Assembly: GCA_044339595.1 (NCBI GenBank)
Contig: JBIIVF010000012.1
Location: 1 to 31,560, forward strand
Length of the DNA stretch: 31,560 nt
Direction: 5' to 3'
Source: CAZTGZ01 sp044339595
GTDB taxonomy: Bacteria; Bacteroidota; Bacteroidia; NS11-12g; UBA9320
The notes under the pieces were generated by a model, which searched no databases, was not told the DNA's origin, and saw nothing but the letters and a program-made list of their open reading frames with translations. Shown one piece after another: positions 31,476 through 31,560 of this stretch (position 1 is its first letter; each line of letters begins with the position of its first letter). Position numbers and translations under genes: made by a program.

Positions 31476-31560
31476 ATGAACTTTCGTCTTCCCTTATTTA
31501 TTTTCTTATTCTTCTCGGCCTTTCCATTTTTCTCCTTTGCTCAACAATGCGGTTGGAGCG
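31476..31560 (+). CDS. Start of an exported protein gene (runs off the window)
   Basis: From the ATG at 31476 the visible 28 codons read a typical signal peptide (MNFRLPLFIFLFFSAFPFF, then SFAQQ) followed by CGWS. The frame is open to the window edge. The mature protein cannot be identified. It lies 69 bases after the SRPBCC gene. Confidence 0.6.
   Translation, partial: MNFRLPLFIFLFFSAFPFFSFAQQCGWS

Noticed and set aside
1..31560. tRNA, rRNA, CRISPR arrays, transposases or prophage genes
   Set aside because: I looked for their motifs by eye and saw none; a covariance-model search would be needed to exclude small RNAs.

Overview
The window looks like chromosomal DNA of a Bacteroidota bacterium. 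Four things point there: a secreted protease with a type IX secretion (Por) sorting domain; several promoter-like boxes of the Bacteroidota form TAnnTTTG; the gene string biotin ligase / type III pantothenate kinase / outer-membrane barrel / TPR protein / LptC; and family types common in that phylum (PIN-PhoH fusion, PspC-GIN fusion with PadR, a GDSL protein beside a transglycosylase). I cannot assign a genus.

Layout. 1-2460 (-) is most of a class A penicillin-binding protein cut by the window edge, followed by 758 bases without a gene. 3219-4846 (-) is an ECF sigma factor followed by a membrane protein that joins an anti-sigma-like cytoplasmic segment to a trypsin-like protease; a small lipoprotein gene (4969-5166) diverges from them. 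5308-8080 (-) is an AT-rich pair, a T9SS-exported thermolysin-like protease and an overlapping beta-barrel-like protein. 8349-9680 (+) is PhoH2, followed by a 576-base convergent spacer with two hairpin repeats. 10257-15164 (-) is a tight six-gene operon (birA, coaX, barrel protein, TPR protein, lptC, small membrane protein). 15210-15584 (+) is rsfS. 15595-18197 (-) holds pdeM, a small membrane protein, an acidic protein and a WYL regulator. 18356-18757 (+) is an orphan gene, followed by a decayed DUF1905/YdeI-like gene. 19498-22984 (+) holds isocitrate dehydrogenase, a TauE/SafE permease and a secreted serine hydrolase. 23099-27605 (+) is a tatA-gatA-transglycosylase-like-GDSL cluster. 27629-30105 (-) is a padR-pspC pair. 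30394-31406 (+) is a second small lipoprotein, an ABM-like protein and an SRPBCC protein. A signal-peptide gene begins at 31476 and runs off the window.

Most genes concern the cell envelope or core metabolism. The points most worth checking are: the sigma / anti-sigma-protease pair; an intrinsic-terminator-like hairpin inside the signal-peptide codons of lptC, which could attenuate that operon; a lytic-transglycosylase-like protein whose catalytic glutamate is replaced by valine; a double palindrome over the padR promoter; a pseudogene whose two lesions can be placed exactly; and convergent hairpin repeats of REP type. No RNA gene, CRISPR array, transposase or prophage was recognised.
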